This document shows, one piece after another, positions 1 through 8,916 of a stretch of DNA of 64,000 nucleotides. How positions within the stretch are numbered: position 1 is the stretch's first letter; each line of letters starts with the position of its first letter. Where the stretch lies: contig CANQDD010000002.1 in NCBI GenBank assembly GCA_947591315.1, positions 89,814 to 153,813 on the forward strand. Direction: 5' to 3'. The notes beneath the pieces were generated by a model. The model saw only the letters and a list, made by a program, of their open reading frames with translations. It did not search any database and was not told the origin of the DNA. The stretch is from an uncultured Clostridia bacterium (GTDB lineage: Bacteria; Bacillota; Clostridia; UBA1381). The position numbers and the translations under genes are program-made.

Positions 1-642
1 CACCGACGCGTCGTTTTCGGTCTTTGTGTCGGATATTTTCTCCGAAAGAGCTTCGAGCTGTTTTGTAATGCCGTCAAGCTTTGCGGAAATCGAGGTTATG
101 GCTTCACCCGCGCTGTCAATCTTCGCCGCCACGCCGCCTACCTGTTCGGGCATGTCCGCCATAGCCTGCATTTCGCCCTTTATCTCGTCAAGCTTCTTAA
201 ACGAGCTTGTCATGGAGTCGGCTATTTTCTCGGTGATGCCGATGTTTTCCGCCGCGCCGGCGCTTTCCGCCGTATCGGTTTCGACGCCTTCGGCTTCCGT
301 CTCCGGCTCAGCCTCGGTATCTTCCGAAAGCTCCTCCTCAGCTTCGGGCTTCTTCTCCATTAGCTTGTCGATCTTGGCAGCCACGGTGTCCTTTATCGCC
401 TTCGCTCCCTGACCGATTTCTCCCGCCGTCTTTTTGAATTTGTCTATCACGTTCTGGAGATTTATCGTCTCATTGAGATTGATTTTCTGAGTGTTTTCCA
501 CCGGCTCGGGATTTACGTTCTCTTCGTCAAAATTCATATTTTCGCTCGCCCTTCTGAGAAACTCCTCATACTCCTCGTCCGTTCCGCTGTAGAAAGCGTC
601 CTGTCCGTCATACGACTGTATGTTCATACCCTTGTTACTCAT
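1..642 (-). CDS. Hypothetical acidic helical protein (3' end outside window)
   Basis: The reading frame is open from an ATG at 642 down to base 1 without a stop (214 codons seen), so the C-terminus lies outside the window. A ribosome binding site (AGAAGGGTG) lies just upstream. The protein has no signal peptide. An acidic N-terminal part carries a DEEYEEFLRRA stretch, a middle part is rich in Glu, Ala and Pro (about residues 95-135), and the end looks like a long amphipathic helix or coiled coil with regularly spaced Ile and Leu. I do not recognise a family. It lies directly downstream of the zinc-ribbon gene (37-base gap) in the same direction, so the two are probably co-transcribed. A structural or scaffold role is only a guess. 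Confidence 0.75.
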   Translation of the reverse strand, partial: MSNKGMNIQSYDGQDAFYSGTDEEYEEFLRRASENMNFDEENVNPEPVENTQKINLNETINLQNVIDKFKKTAGEIGQGAKAIKDTVAAKIDKLMEKKPEAEEELSEDTEAEPETEAEGVETDTAESAGAAENIGITEKIADSMTSSFKKLDEIKGEMQAMADMPEQVGGVAAKIDSAGEAITSISAKLDGITKQLEALSEKISDTKTENDASV

Positions 643-679
643 ATGTTCACCCTTCTCCCGCAAAATTTTCGGGGCAAAA

Positions 680-1159
680 TTACTGCACTTCCTCCGCCGG
701 AGCCGCCTCCGTTTCGGGATTTACTTCTTCAGCGGGTTCTTCAGCCGCGCTCTCCTCCGCCGCGTCCTCCTCGGCAGCTGCGTTTAACGGCGCGCCGCAC
801 TTTGAGCAGTATTCGTTATCCTTATCGTTGTACGTGCCGCAGCTTGCGCACAACTTCGTCTCCTTAAGCTCGTTGAGCTGCTCGTTCAAATCCGCAATCT
901 CGCCGTGCATACCGTCAAGCGACGCGAACTCCTCCGAAAAATCGGGAGCGGCAGTACCGTCAACGCGGCTCTTGTAAAGCGCTTCGCCTATTTTCGCATA
1001 CTCGTCTTTTATCTTGCCGTTTATATCGCTTATCGCAAACTTCACCTTTGTCTGGTCAACCACGTTGTTTGTCTTACCTATCACCTTATGTGTGAGCTTT
1101 ACCGCGCCTTCCTTTAATTTAGCGGCTTCTTCCTTTATCCTATCCATTACGTCATTCAT
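680..1159 (-). CDS. Zinc-ribbon protein with helical N-terminus
   Basis: This 159-aa protein starts at an ATG behind a strong GGAAGGAG site. Residues 1-95 are predicted helical, with Lys- and Glu-rich amphipathic repeats. A four-cysteine zinc ribbon follows at about 103-123 (CASC and CSKC pairs separated by about a dozen residues), and the tail is very acidic (Glu/Ala/Pro). Such zinc_ribbon_2-type modules are common in small Firmicute proteins of unknown role; the helical part resembles proteins that associate with membranes or other proteins. There is no signal peptide, so it is likely cytoplasmic. It is probably in one operon with the downstream helical protein. The specific function is unknown. 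Confidence 0.8.
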   Translation of the reverse strand: MNDVMDRIKEEAAKLKEGAVKLTHKVIGKTNNVVDQTKVKFAISDINGKIKDEYAKIGEALYKSRVDGTAAPDFSEEFASLDGMHGEIADLNEQLNELKETKLCASCGTYNDKDNEYCSKCGAPLNAAAEEDAAEESAAEEPAEEVNPETEAAPAEEVQ

Positions 1160-1303
1160 TATAATCGCTCCTTCCGTTTCCTAAAAAATATTGGGGATTT
1201 ACCCATAATATGTCTAATATTTTACCATAACTTTTGTTATTTGTATATAACATTTTCATTATTTTTTTGTTTCATTACGATTTTTTTATTTTACTGCCGC
1301 CTT

Positions 1304-2716
1304 TTACAGCTTCAAAACGCCTATCGCCTGTATGAAAAGCACTATGAGCAGCACCGGCGCAGCGTATTTTACCATTATGGTGTAAAGCGTCTTTCTGCCG
1401 AAGTGCTCGCCGTTTTTCGTCATCTCATCAATTACGTATTTCGGCTTTGCGAACCAGCCTATGAGTATGCATGTTCCGATTGCGAGTATCGGCATCAGTA
1501 TCTGATTGGACGCATAGTCCATCACGTCGAGTATCTGTCCCGTAGTACCGTTCGGCAGAGTAACCTCGAAGTACAGCTTGTTGTAGCCGAGGCACACTAT
1601 AATGCCGAGTATAAGAGCTATGACGCTTTCGGTAAGCGCGGCGCTCTTTCGCGTCAGCTTGAACCCGTCCATGAAGCTCGATGTTACAGCTTCAAGAATC
1701 GATACGGAGCTTGTTACGGCGGCGAACAGTACCATTATAAAGAACAGCGCGCCTATTATATTGCCGGCAAAACCCATTTTCAAAAACACGCTCGGCAGCG
1801 ACACGAACATCAGGCTCGGTCCCGCGGCACGCATACCCTCCGCGCCCTGGAACACGTACACGGCGGGGATAATCATCGCGCCCGCCAGTATCGCCACGGC
1901 AGTGTCAAAAATTTCTATCCGGTTCACGGATTTGACAAGGTTCGCGCCGTCACGCACGTACGAGCCGTACGCAACCATAATGCCCATCGCGACGCTTATG
2001 CTGTAAAAGAGCTGTCCCATAGCGTCAAGTATTGTTATAACGAGAGAGCTGAGCGTCACATTCTTAAAGTCGGGTATCAAATATACGAGAAGTCCGTCCA
2101 CGCCCGTCCGCGTAACCGTCTCACCCGCCTCGTTCACGCTGTCGTGGCTTATTGTGAGCGAGAACACGACTATGCCTATCACAATCACAATCAGTATCGG
2201 CATGATTATCTTCGACATCGCTTCTATTCCTTTGTTGACGCCGCGCGTTACGATGAACGAGGTTATGACGAGGAATATTACAAGATATATAAGCGGTTCC
2301 CACTGACCTGTGATAAAGTTCGTAAAATACGATTTGTCCGCCATTGCCGCGCCCGCGCCCGTTATAAATCCCACGGCGTATTTGAGCACCCAGCCGCCTA
2401 TCACGCAGTAGTACGGCAGTATGAGAAACGGCACGAGACACGCGATAGGTCCCAAAAAGCCGAAGCCCTTATGAACGCTGCGGTACGCCGTGAGCGGGGC
2501 TTGCCTCGTTTTTCTGCCTATCGCCACCTCGCTCGCGAGCAGCGCAAAGCCGAACGTCAGCGTGAGTATGAGGTAGACGAGAAGGAACAGTCCTCCGCCG
2601 TCCTTCGCGGCAAGCGACGGAAATCTCCAGATATTTCCCAGTCCCACCGCGCTGCCCGCGGCGGCAAGCACAAAACCCAAAGTTCCTCCGAATGAGGTTC
2701 TTCTGTTTTCTGTCAT
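1304..2716 (-). CDS. Sodium:neurotransmitter symporter (NSS) family transporter
   Basis: This 470-aa polytopic membrane protein carries the NSS/SNF signature in TM1 (GNIWRFP at residues 27-33) within a glycine- and alanine-rich first helix, and has about eleven hydrophobic segments. Bacterial members such as LeuT, MhsT and TnaT import amino acids or related compounds with sodium. The length is normal for 11-TM bacterial members. The start is supported by GGAAGGG seven bases upstream. The substrate cannot be read from the sequence. It lies 32 bases downstream of the phosphofructokinase gene on the same strand and may share its transcript, although no functional link is evident. Confidence 0.93.
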   Translation of the reverse strand: MTENRRTSFGGTLGFVLAAAGSAVGLGNIWRFPSLAAKDGGGLFLLVYLILTLTFGFALLASEVAIGRKTRQAPLTAYRSVHKGFGFLGPIACLVPFLILPYYCVIGGWVLKYAVGFITGAGAAMADKSYFTNFITGQWEPLIYLVIFLVITSFIVTRGVNKGIEAMSKIIMPILIVIVIGIVVFSLTISHDSVNEAGETVTRTGVDGLLVYLIPDFKNVTLSSLVITILDAMGQLFYSISVAMGIMVAYGSYVRDGANLVKSVNRIEIFDTAVAILAGAMIIPAVYVFQGAEGMRAAGPSLMFVSLPSVFLKMGFAGNIIGALFFIMVLFAAVTSSVSILEAVTSSFMDGFKLTRKSAALTESVIALILGIIVCLGYNKLYFEVTLPNGTTGQILDVMDYASNQILMPILAIGTCILIGWFAKPKYVIDEMTKNGEHFGRKTLYTIMVKYAAPVLLIVLFIQAIGVLKL

Positions 2717-2748
2717 GTTTTTCCCTTCCTTTTTGCTGTTTTACATTG

Positions 2749-3975
2749 TTAGTTATACATGTGGCTCGGAAGACCGCCCACCATGATGGGTGAAAGCTCC
2801 GCCTGAATGAGCGGGTTTGCGTACGAGATAAACTCCGGCGACACGTATGTACCGTCGTTTATAATCCACTCAAGCGGGACTTTTTTCTCTATGTTCGCAA
2901 TCTTGTTTATGTCGTAGGGCTCAGTCGTGCACTGGTAGGGGTTGTTCGTGACGCGGTTGAATATAATCATCTTCGCCGTTTCGCCTCTGAACGCCGCCTC
3001 GACCGCGTGACCGCCCGCGACGAACGCCTCTGTTATATCAACTCTCGAAACGATGTGCGACGAGCATCTCTGCAGTATGCTTAAATCTATCGCTCTCGAC
3101 TTGCAGCCGTACTCGGACGTTATGAGGTTCGCGAGGTACTGCGCCGTTCCGCCGAGCGTCATGTGACCGAACGAGTCGGTAAACTTCGCCTGACTTGAAA
3201 TCTGCTCGCAGACGTATGTGCCGTCGGCAAGCTTCAAGCCCTCGCTGACCGCCACGACGATCGACTTCTTTTCCTTTCTTAAATCGCCGACCTTCTGTAA
3301 GAATTTATCGGTGTCGAACGGAAGCTCGGGGAGGTAGATAAGGTCGGGGCCTATGCAGTCCTCACGCTTCGCGAGAGCAGCCGAGGCGGTGAGCCAGCCC
3401 GCGTTTCTTCCCATTATCTCAACAACGTGTATGTTCTGGTTGCCGTACACATTCGCGTCCTTTATGATTTCCTTCATCGACGTCGCGATAAACTTCGCCG
3501 CGCTGCCGTAGCCCGGAGTGTGGTCGGTTTCGGCAAGGTCGTTGTCGATAGTTTTCGGCACGCCCATAAAGCGTATATCGCTGCCCTCGCGCGCGCCGTA
3601 GTCCGACAGCTTCTTTATCGTGTCCATCGAGTCGTTGCCGCCTATGTAGAAGAAGTATTTTATCTCGAGGTTGTTCAGCTTTTGAAAAATCTTCGAGTAA
3701 ATCGCCTCGTTGTCGTCAATGTCCGGCAGCTTGAAACGGCACGAGCCGAGGTACGCCGACGGCGTGCGCTTCAAAAGCTCGATGTGCAGATCCGTCTTGA
3801 TATGATCCGCCATGTTTATGTAGCGATCCTCCAGAAAACCGGCAATACCGTTTTTCATACCGTAAATTATTCCCGCTCCCCGGTCGCGCGCCGTCTGGAA
3901 AACACCCGCGAGACTTGAATTGATGACCGACGTCGGACCTCCTGACTGACCGACAATTACATTTCCGATACTCAT
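2749..3975 (-). CDS. pfp: 6-phosphofructokinase, PPi-dependent type
   Basis: This 408-aa phosphofructokinase phosphorylates fructose 6-phosphate to the 1,6-bisphosphate in the cytoplasm. Visible motifs are GQSGGPT (9-15), GGNDS (112-116), PKTIDND (140-146) and MGRNAGW (188-194). Lys in PKTIDND, where ATP enzymes have Gly, marks the pyrophosphate-using clade; the usual Asp of GGDDS is Asn here. An in-frame TTG lies 18 bases upstream at 3993, but the ribosome binding site GGGAAGG lies between it and the ATG at 3975, which is therefore the start. A TATAAT-like box lies about 20 bases further upstream. The NSS transporter follows at once. PPi dependence is inferred from motif residues. Confidence 0.9.
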   Translation of the reverse strand: MSIGNVIVGQSGGPTSVINSSLAGVFQTARDRGAGIIYGMKNGIAGFLEDRYINMADHIKTDLHIELLKRTPSAYLGSCRFKLPDIDDNEAIYSKIFQKLNNLEIKYFFYIGGNDSMDTIKKLSDYGAREGSDIRFMGVPKTIDNDLAETDHTPGYGSAAKFIATSMKEIIKDANVYGNQNIHVVEIMGRNAGWLTASAALAKREDCIGPDLIYLPELPFDTDKFLQKVGDLRKEKKSIVVAVSEGLKLADGTYVCEQISSQAKFTDSFGHMTLGGTAQYLANLITSEYGCKSRAIDLSILQRCSSHIVSRVDITEAFVAGGHAVEAAFRGETAKMIIFNRVTNNPYQCTTEPYDINKIANIEKKVPLEWIINDGTYVSPEFISYANPLIQAELSPIMVGGLPSHMYN

Positions 3976-4094
3976 ATTGAACCTTCCCTTCAAATTTTAT
4001 TATAATATATCTATTATACACCAATAAAACCAAAAAGTCCATAGTTTTATTAGTATTTTTTCACAAAATTTTACCTGCGCAACGCGGCTTTCAT

Positions 4095-4122
4095 TAAAAA
4101 AGGACGCCGCCGCGTCCTTTTT
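4095..4122 (-). terminator. Rho-independent terminator of the cobalamin operon
   Basis: A 7-bp GC-rich stem (AGGACGC / GCGTCCT) with a CGCC loop is flanked by A and T runs on both sides. It sits just after the stop of the last operon gene at 4127 and could act in both directions. Confidence 0.85.
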
Positions 4123-4126
4123 ACTC

Positions 4127-4663
4127 TTACGCTTTACGTTTTTTTATTTTCACCACTGCCGTCACAGCCAAACATGCCGCCGCAGCGATACACATCATGG
4201 GCAAAGTACCGAGGCTCCGGCTTTTAACCGCATCGGCGGGCAGCGAGGACGAGTTAAACACAAGCGTCCTGTCGTACCACTGTTCCTTGCGAGTGCTCCA
4301 CGCGGCGCAGCTTATGTCCGCGTCGAGCGCTTCAACGGGGATTGTGTACGTGTATTCGCCGTTGGCGTTTTCCTCAAAATATATATAGTCACTGTCGGGA
4401 GCGGCGGACGCTTCCTCGCCCGTACCCATGAACAGCTTCCCATACCCCTTTCCGCTCAGCGTTATAACGGCGTTCATTTTGCCGTCCGACACGGTCAGCG
4501 TGCAGTCGGTTACGCGGAACATCGACGAGCTTGACGTTACCTCGACGTTGCTGTAAACTCCGTCGCTTAATCTGTCCGCACCGATAGGCGCTCCGTACGC
4601 GAAGCAGACGAGCTGCGGCAAAAGCGCGAGCAGCATACATAAGTAAAATACAACTTTCTTCAC
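4127..4663 (-). CDS. Secreted, C-terminally membrane-anchored NEAT-like protein
   Basis: This 178-aa protein has an N-terminal signal peptide (about 1-25), a soluble beta-rich domain (about 30-140) and one C-terminal transmembrane helix ending in KIKKRKA, so the domain should face outside. The domain pattern (DGVY, then LTVSDGKMNAVITLSG, then LDADI, then a TL-F strand) resembles iron-transport-associated NEAT domains, although the YxxxY haem motif is not evident. The protein at 8490..8903 is a clear paralogue (shared LTV-DG-M-AVI and LDADI). As last gene of the cobalamin-riboswitch operon, four bases from the CbiK-like gene, it is a candidate surface binder of a tetrapyrrole or corrinoid. The ligand is unknown. 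Confidence 0.75.
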   Translation of the reverse strand: MKKVVFYLCMLLALLPQLVCFAYGAPIGADRLSDGVYSNVEVTSSSSMFRVTDCTLTVSDGKMNAVITLSGKGYGKLFMGTGEEASAAPDSDYIYFEENANGEYTYTIPVEALDADISCAAWSTRKEQWYDRTLVFNSSSLPADAVKSRSLGTLPMMCIAAAACLAVTAVVKIKKRKA

Positions 4664-4666
4664 AAT

Positions 4667-5569
4667 TTATTCTCCCGTCTTATCCATAGCGTCCTTCACG
4701 TGCCTTACATATATCTGCTGGATTGCGGGTATTTCGCCCATGCCCTTGAGAACGCACTCGACCTCAAAGCCCTCTTTCTCAAAAACGCTCTTCCACGAAT
4801 CCTCCTCGTCGCCCGCCATATCGTTGTTGGCGTGGTCGCCCGCGACAACCATAAGCGGTCTTAAAACGACCTTCGTGTATCCGTTGTCTTTGACGGTCTG
4901 CATTACCTCATCGAGCGTCGGCGTTGCTTCAACCGTGCCGATAAAGTAATTCTTCGGGCCGTTCGACGTGTACACGTCCTGGAGCTTCGCGTAAGACGAA
5001 TTGGAGTCGTGTTCCGTGCCGTGTCCCATAAGCACAACAGCCGTATTCCCGTCCGTGACGTACTCCGCCGTATCATCGGCGACAGCAGCCGCGACGTCGG
5101 CGTAGTCCTCGTTCGTGTCGAGCAGCGGCTCGGCTACCGTAACATTGTCAAACTTGTCCCTGTACTTCTCAATTTCCTCAACGGTGTCGTCGTACTCGTA
5201 GCCGTGCATAACGTGCGTCGGCTGAACGATAAGCTCCTTAACCCCGTCCGCGACGAGCCTGTCAAGAGCCTCCGTCACATTGTCGATTTCCAGACCGTCG
5301 CGCTCCTTCAGCTTGTCGATGATGATCTGGCTCGTGAACGCGCGTCTCACCTCGTAATCGGGGTACGCGTCCGCAAGCGCGTTTTCAATCGCGCCGATAG
5401 TCTTGTCGCGGCTGTCGTTGTAGCTTGTGCCGAAGCTGACGGCGAGTATAACGCCCTTCGCACCGTCACTTTGTTGCGCCGTTTCGTTTGACGGCGCGCC
5501 GCCGCAGCCCGCGAGCGTCAGCGCGGCTGCCGCAAGCAGCGCGATAAATCCTCTTTTTCTGATTTTCAT
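4667..5569 (-). CDS. cbiK: CbiK-like sirohydrochlorin chelatase, exported lipoprotein
   Basis: This 300-aa protein matches the CbiK family of class II cobalt/iron chelatases, which insert a metal into sirohydrochlorin. The two catalytic histidine regions are present: GHGTEH (His183/His187) and VVAGDHANND (His246). Unlike cytosolic CbiK, it starts with a lipoprotein signal ending in the lipobox LAGC (Cys22), so it should be tethered outside the membrane, as reported for the periplasmic CbiK of Desulfovibrio. It sits between ABC transporter genes and a NEAT-like gene in a cobalamin-riboswitch operon. A role in extracellular tetrapyrrole binding, metal loading or metal removal before import is likely; classic de novo B12 synthesis is less so, because no other cob/cbi genes are nearby. 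Confidence 0.9.
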   Translation of the reverse strand: MKIRKRGFIALLAAAALTLAGCGGAPSNETAQQSDGAKGVILAVSFGTSYNDSRDKTIGAIENALADAYPDYEVRRAFTSQIIIDKLKERDGLEIDNVTEALDRLVADGVKELIVQPTHVMHGYEYDDTVEEIEKYRDKFDNVTVAEPLLDTNEDYADVAAAVADDTAEYVTDGNTAVVLMGHGTEHDSNSSYAKLQDVYTSNGPKNYFIGTVEATPTLDEVMQTVKDNGYTKVVLRPLMVVAGDHANNDMAGDEEDSWKSVFEKEGFEVECVLKGMGEIPAIQQIYVRHVKDAMDKTGE

Positions 5570-5574
5570 AAGTA

Positions 5575-6348
5575 TTACATCCTTTCTTTATTGTATGTGT
5601 TAATGTATCTTTCAAACATTTCCTCCGAAACGTCAAAAAGCTTCGTCATATTTGCGGCGGTAAACACACCGTCCGCGCCGCCCATGCAAAACACGCGCCC
5701 GTCCTTAAGGCACAGCGCGCTGTCGGAAATCTCGCGCGCCATGTCGAGCTCGTGCATCGACATTATCACAGCCGTATTTTTCTCCGCAGCAAGACGGCGC
5801 ACCGTCTCCATAAACGCTATTTTGTGGCGCAGGTCGAGGTAGGACGACGGCTCGTCGAGTATAAGCACCTCCGGTTGCTGGCATATCGCACGCGCGAGCA
5901 GTATACGCTGACGCTGACCGTCGCTCACTGCGTTAAAATCACGCTCCGCAAATTCCTCCGATGCTGTAAGCCGTATCGCCTCGCTTGCCGCCTCTCTGTC
6001 ATTATCGGTAAGCGCGCCGAAAAATCCCGTGTACGGGTACCGTCCCGCTTCAACCACCTCGCGGCACGTCATAAGGCTTGCGTTAACGCGCTCCGTGAGC
6101 AGCACCGATATTTTTTTCGCGCGTTCGCGCGGCTGTAGCTTATCCGCGTCCGTACCGCTTATGTAAACGTGTCCGCCGCGGCGCGGAAGCTGCATCGCGA
6201 GCGTTTTGAGCAGCGTTGACTTTCCGGATCCGTTTGGACCTATCACGGTCATGATCTCACCGCCGCGCACCGAAAAGCTAACGTCCGTTAAAATATCGCT
6301 CGTATATCCCGCGCAAAGCGACCTCGCCTCGATTTTAACATTATCCAT
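5575..6348 (-). CDS. ABC importer ATPase, FecE/BtuD type
   Basis: This 257-aa ATP-binding subunit powers an iron-complex/B12-type (type II) importer. Walker A is GPNGSGKST (37-45), the signature is a variant VSDGQ (142-146) and Walker B is VLILDEP (161-167), followed by an H-loop in MSMHELD. The gene overlaps the permease gene by eight bases and lies five bases before the cbiK-like gene, in a tight operon under a cobalamin riboswitch. The likely cargo is therefore a corrinoid or a precursor, although siderophore and haem importers have the same architecture. Confidence 0.93.
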   Translation of the reverse strand: MDNVKIEARSLCAGYTSDILTDVSFSVRGGEIMTVIGPNGSGKSTLLKTLAMQLPRRGGHVYISGTDADKLQPRERAKKISVLLTERVNASLMTCREVVEAGRYPYTGFFGALTDNDREAASEAIRLTASEEFAERDFNAVSDGQRQRILLARAICQQPEVLILDEPSSYLDLRHKIAFMETVRRLAAEKNTAVIMSMHELDMAREISDSALCLKDGRVFCMGGADGVFTAANMTKLFDVSEEMFERYINTYNKERM

Positions 6349-7351
6349 TCATACCGCCCCGCTTTCCGCGTATCATCATCAGTATAACGACGGGCGCGCC
6401 GAATATCGCCGTAACGGTGCTTATGCCGAGCTCCGTCGGCGCGAACACGGTACGCGCGAGCATGTCGCACAGCATACAGAATATGCCGCCGCCGAGGAAG
6501 CACGCCGGTATAAGTATGATAGGCTTCGACGTTCTGAAAACGCGCCGTATAATATGCGGCACGGCTATCCCCACGAACGACACGGGCCCCGCGAACGCCG
6601 TCACACATGCCGCAAGCAGTCCCGAAAGAAATATGAGCGCGGTGCGCAGAAGTCTTACGTTCACGCCCATGCTGACCGCGTATTCCTCGCCGAGACCGTA
6701 CGCGCCGAGCGGCTTTGACAGCAGGAACGAGCCGACGAGCGCCGGGACGGTCACAGCCAGTATTACGATTACATTTTCCGTCGTCATGCCCGAAAAGCTG
6801 CCGACCGACCAGCTATGCAGGTTCGCTATATCGCTGTCCTGCGCGAATGTTATCACAAAATCGGTGACCGCCGTACATATATACCCTATCATAACGCCGC
6901 ACACGACGAGCATCGACATACCCCTTACGCGCCGCGAAATCAAAAGCACAAACGCGAGCGACGCCATAGAGCCGATAAACGCCGCGCCTACCATAGCCGC
7001 CGACGAAAGCGGCACGCGTGACGCGGCAGCGCCTATCATAACGAGCGCGGCTGTCAGCTTCGCGCCCGACGATACGCCGAGCACAAACGGGCCCGCTATC
7101 GGATTGCGGAAAAACATCTGCAGCAAATATCCCGCAAGCGCGAGCGCGCCGCCCAGTATCAGAGCCGAAAGCGCGCGCGGCACGCGTATTTTTGTTATAA
7201 TATCGTAAGCCGTACCGCTGCCGCCGCGCAGCAGTATCCCGACCGTCTCCGAAACGGAAATGTCCGCGCTGCCGAACCCGAGGTTAAGGCAGAGCGCGAG
7301 AACGGTCAGCACAGCGAGCGCGATAAACGCAAACACGTGTCCCCTTTTCAT
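6341..7351 (-). CDS. ABC importer permease, FecCD/BtuC type
   Basis: This 336-aa membrane protein has about ten transmembrane segments and typical FecCD/BtuC features: the TM region with NPIAGPFVLGVSSGAKL (about 86-102), and near the C-terminus GPVSFVGIAVPHIIRR (about 255-270), which forms the coupling helix contacting the ATPase. It probably forms a homodimeric channel for a corrinoid, haem or siderophore-like cargo. It overlaps the binding-protein gene by four bases (ATGA type) and the ATPase gene by eight, so the three are translationally coupled. Confidence 0.93.
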   Translation of the reverse strand: MKRGHVFAFIALAVLTVLALCLNLGFGSADISVSETVGILLRGGSGTAYDIITKIRVPRALSALILGGALALAGYLLQMFFRNPIAGPFVLGVSSGAKLTAALVMIGAAASRVPLSSAAMVGAAFIGSMASLAFVLLISRRVRGMSMLVVCGVMIGYICTAVTDFVITFAQDSDIANLHSWSVGSFSGMTTENVIVILAVTVPALVGSFLLSKPLGAYGLGEEYAVSMGVNVRLLRTALIFLSGLLAACVTAFAGPVSFVGIAVPHIIRRVFRTSKPIILIPACFLGGGIFCMLCDMLARTVFAPTELGISTVTAIFGAPVVILMMIRGKRGGMNG

Positions 7352-8493
7352 TCGACGCCTCCTTCGAGCCTGTACAGGTACACGGGCGGATTACTCTCCG
7401 TGTCGCCCGTAAATATCGAATGGAAGTCGGTTATGATCGCGCCGAGCTTCATCGTCTCCTGGTACATGCTGTCGCGCGTGCACCACGCATCGCCGCTCTT
7501 TACCGCCTTAAAATCCGCGAGCATGGCGTTTTTCGCGATAAGCTCGTCGATCGTGTGTATCTCTCCGCCTATCGTGCTGTTGTAAATAAGCACGTCCGCG
7601 TCCTTCGCCGTCTCATAAAACCTTTCCGGCTCAAGCTTGACAGTCGAGAGACGCGTGTCGTCCTCAAGGTCGGTAAAAACGTTTCTGCCTCCGGCGAGAC
7701 TTATCATTTTTGAAACGTAATCTCCCGACTTCCTTGTTACAGCCTGACCGCCCGCGTTTATATAGAAGAACACGACCGTCTTGCCCGTGTCCGCGTCCGC
7801 CGTCACCGCGTCAAGCTGCGCCGCCTGCTCCTTCATCAGCGCGTCGGCTTCATCGCCCTTGCCGAGAAGCTCCGCGTACACCCTTATCCATTCGCTCCGA
7901 CCGAGCGGATGCGTCTCGTAGCTCGACAGGTCTGTAAGGACTGTAATGCCGAGTTCCTCGAGCTTTTCCTTCACCTCCGGCGCGTACTCTATCATCGTTG
8001 ACTGCACGGACAGCTTACAGCCGTTCGTCAGAAGCATTTCGTAATCGGGTTCATTGTAGTCGCCGGCGTAAAGCATATCGCCCTTTTCCATCGCCTCGCG
8101 CGCGTAGTCAATGTACCACTCGTCCGCCTCCGAGCCCGAAAATTTAATCGCGTCACCGCCGTCTATGGCGTCGAAAAGTCCCATCGCCGCGGTCGCGGCA
8201 AGGTATATGTTATTTACTGGGCGGTTTATGATTTTCACGCCGCCGTCAAGACTGTCGGGCGCGTCCATGCCCTCCGGCACGATAAGATAATCGTCGCCCT
8301 CGGTGTAAATCATCGAGTAACCGCCCTCATAGCGGTCAATTGTGAATTGGTCGGCGTACAGATTTTCCACGCGCTCCTTAAATTTAAGCCCCGCCAAATC
8401 ATGACCGCTTTCCGGTACGGCTTCCTTCGCGCCGCAGCCCGACAACAGAGCGGCGCAGACAAACGCGGCGAATATCGGTAAAAGCTTTTTCAT
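7348..8493 (-). CDS. ABC importer substrate-binding lipoprotein, BtuF/FhuD-like
   Basis: This 381-aa lipoprotein has the lipobox LSGC (Cys20) and two lobes of the periplasmic-binding-protein-2 class. The first lobe has the pattern of residues around IINRPVNNIYLAATAAMGLF and the second carries a long helix followed by VVFFYINAGGQAVTRK. It should capture the cargo outside and deliver it to the FecCD-type permease encoded next. It overlaps both neighbours by four bases. The riboswitch upstream makes a corrinoid or related tetrapyrrole the best guess. Confidence 0.88.
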   Translation of the reverse strand: MKKLLPIFAAFVCAALLSGCGAKEAVPESGHDLAGLKFKERVENLYADQFTIDRYEGGYSMIYTEGDDYLIVPEGMDAPDSLDGGVKIINRPVNNIYLAATAAMGLFDAIDGGDAIKFSGSEADEWYIDYAREAMEKGDMLYAGDYNEPDYEMLLTNGCKLSVQSTMIEYAPEVKEKLEELGITVLTDLSSYETHPLGRSEWIRVYAELLGKGDEADALMKEQAAQLDAVTADADTGKTVVFFYINAGGQAVTRKSGDYVSKMISLAGGRNVFTDLEDDTRLSTVKLEPERFYETAKDADVLIYNSTIGGEIHTIDELIAKNAMLADFKAVKSGDAWCTRDSMYQETMKLGAIITDFHSIFTGDTESNPPVYLYRLEGGVE

Positions 8494-8903
8494 TTACGTT
8501 TTCTCCTTACTGCAAAAATCACGCATAGCGCGGCAAGCACCGCCGCACCCGTCACATAAACGCCCCACACCGGCGCGGCCGAAGAGTTATCAGCCGGAAC
8601 GGGAGAGGTAAAGCGCAGCGTGTAGTCAATCATGTGCGGCTCACTCATCGCGACAGTCTCCGCGCGCACGGGAATATCCGCGTCAAGCGCCGCAACATCT
8701 ATCACAAACCGCGAGTTGCCGCCGTCGTTTACGGGGTAATACTCTCTGCCGCCCGTCTCCATATAATCGTAATTCGGACTGTTCCATTCTATCACAGCCG
8801 TCATGCCGCCGTCCGTCACTGTGAGCTCCGTCGGGGATTTTACAGCCGCCCTGCCGCTGCCGCCCGTAAGCGACACGTCTACAATATAATTTCCGTTTTC
8901 CAT
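8490..8903 (-). CDS. NEAT-like protein with C-terminal membrane anchor, no signal peptide
   Basis: The chosen start is the ATG at 8903, behind GAGGCGG, giving 137 aa. A longer in-frame opening to 9053 runs back through the riboswitch terminator and aptamer and is not credible. The domain (about 1-100) is paralogous to the one encoded at 4127..4663: GNYIVDVSLTGG, LTVTDGGMTAVI, LDADI and YTLRF line up. One transmembrane helix (about 110-130) ends in RRKRK. By the positive-inside rule the domain should lie outside, yet no signal peptide is encoded. It is the first gene of the cobalamin-riboswitch operon and overlaps the binding-protein gene by four bases. Confidence 0.72.
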   Translation of the reverse strand: MENGNYIVDVSLTGGSGRAAVKSPTELTVTDGGMTAVIEWNSPNYDYMETGGREYYPVNDGGNSRFVIDVAALDADIPVRAETVAMSEPHMIDYTLRFTSPVPADNSSAAPVWGVYVTGAAVLAALCVIFAVRRKRK

Positions 8904-8916
8904 ATCACACCGCCTC

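Noticed and set aside
1241..2695. Long plus-strand open frame of 484 codons
   Set aside because: It mirrors the NSS transporter gene on the minus strand; its product is a His/Arg/Tyr-rich string with no domain and no ribosome site.
4127..4663. Calling the NEAT-like proteins haem binders
   Set aside because: The YxxxY haem motif is not evident and the operon is controlled by a cobalamin riboswitch, so the ligand is left open.
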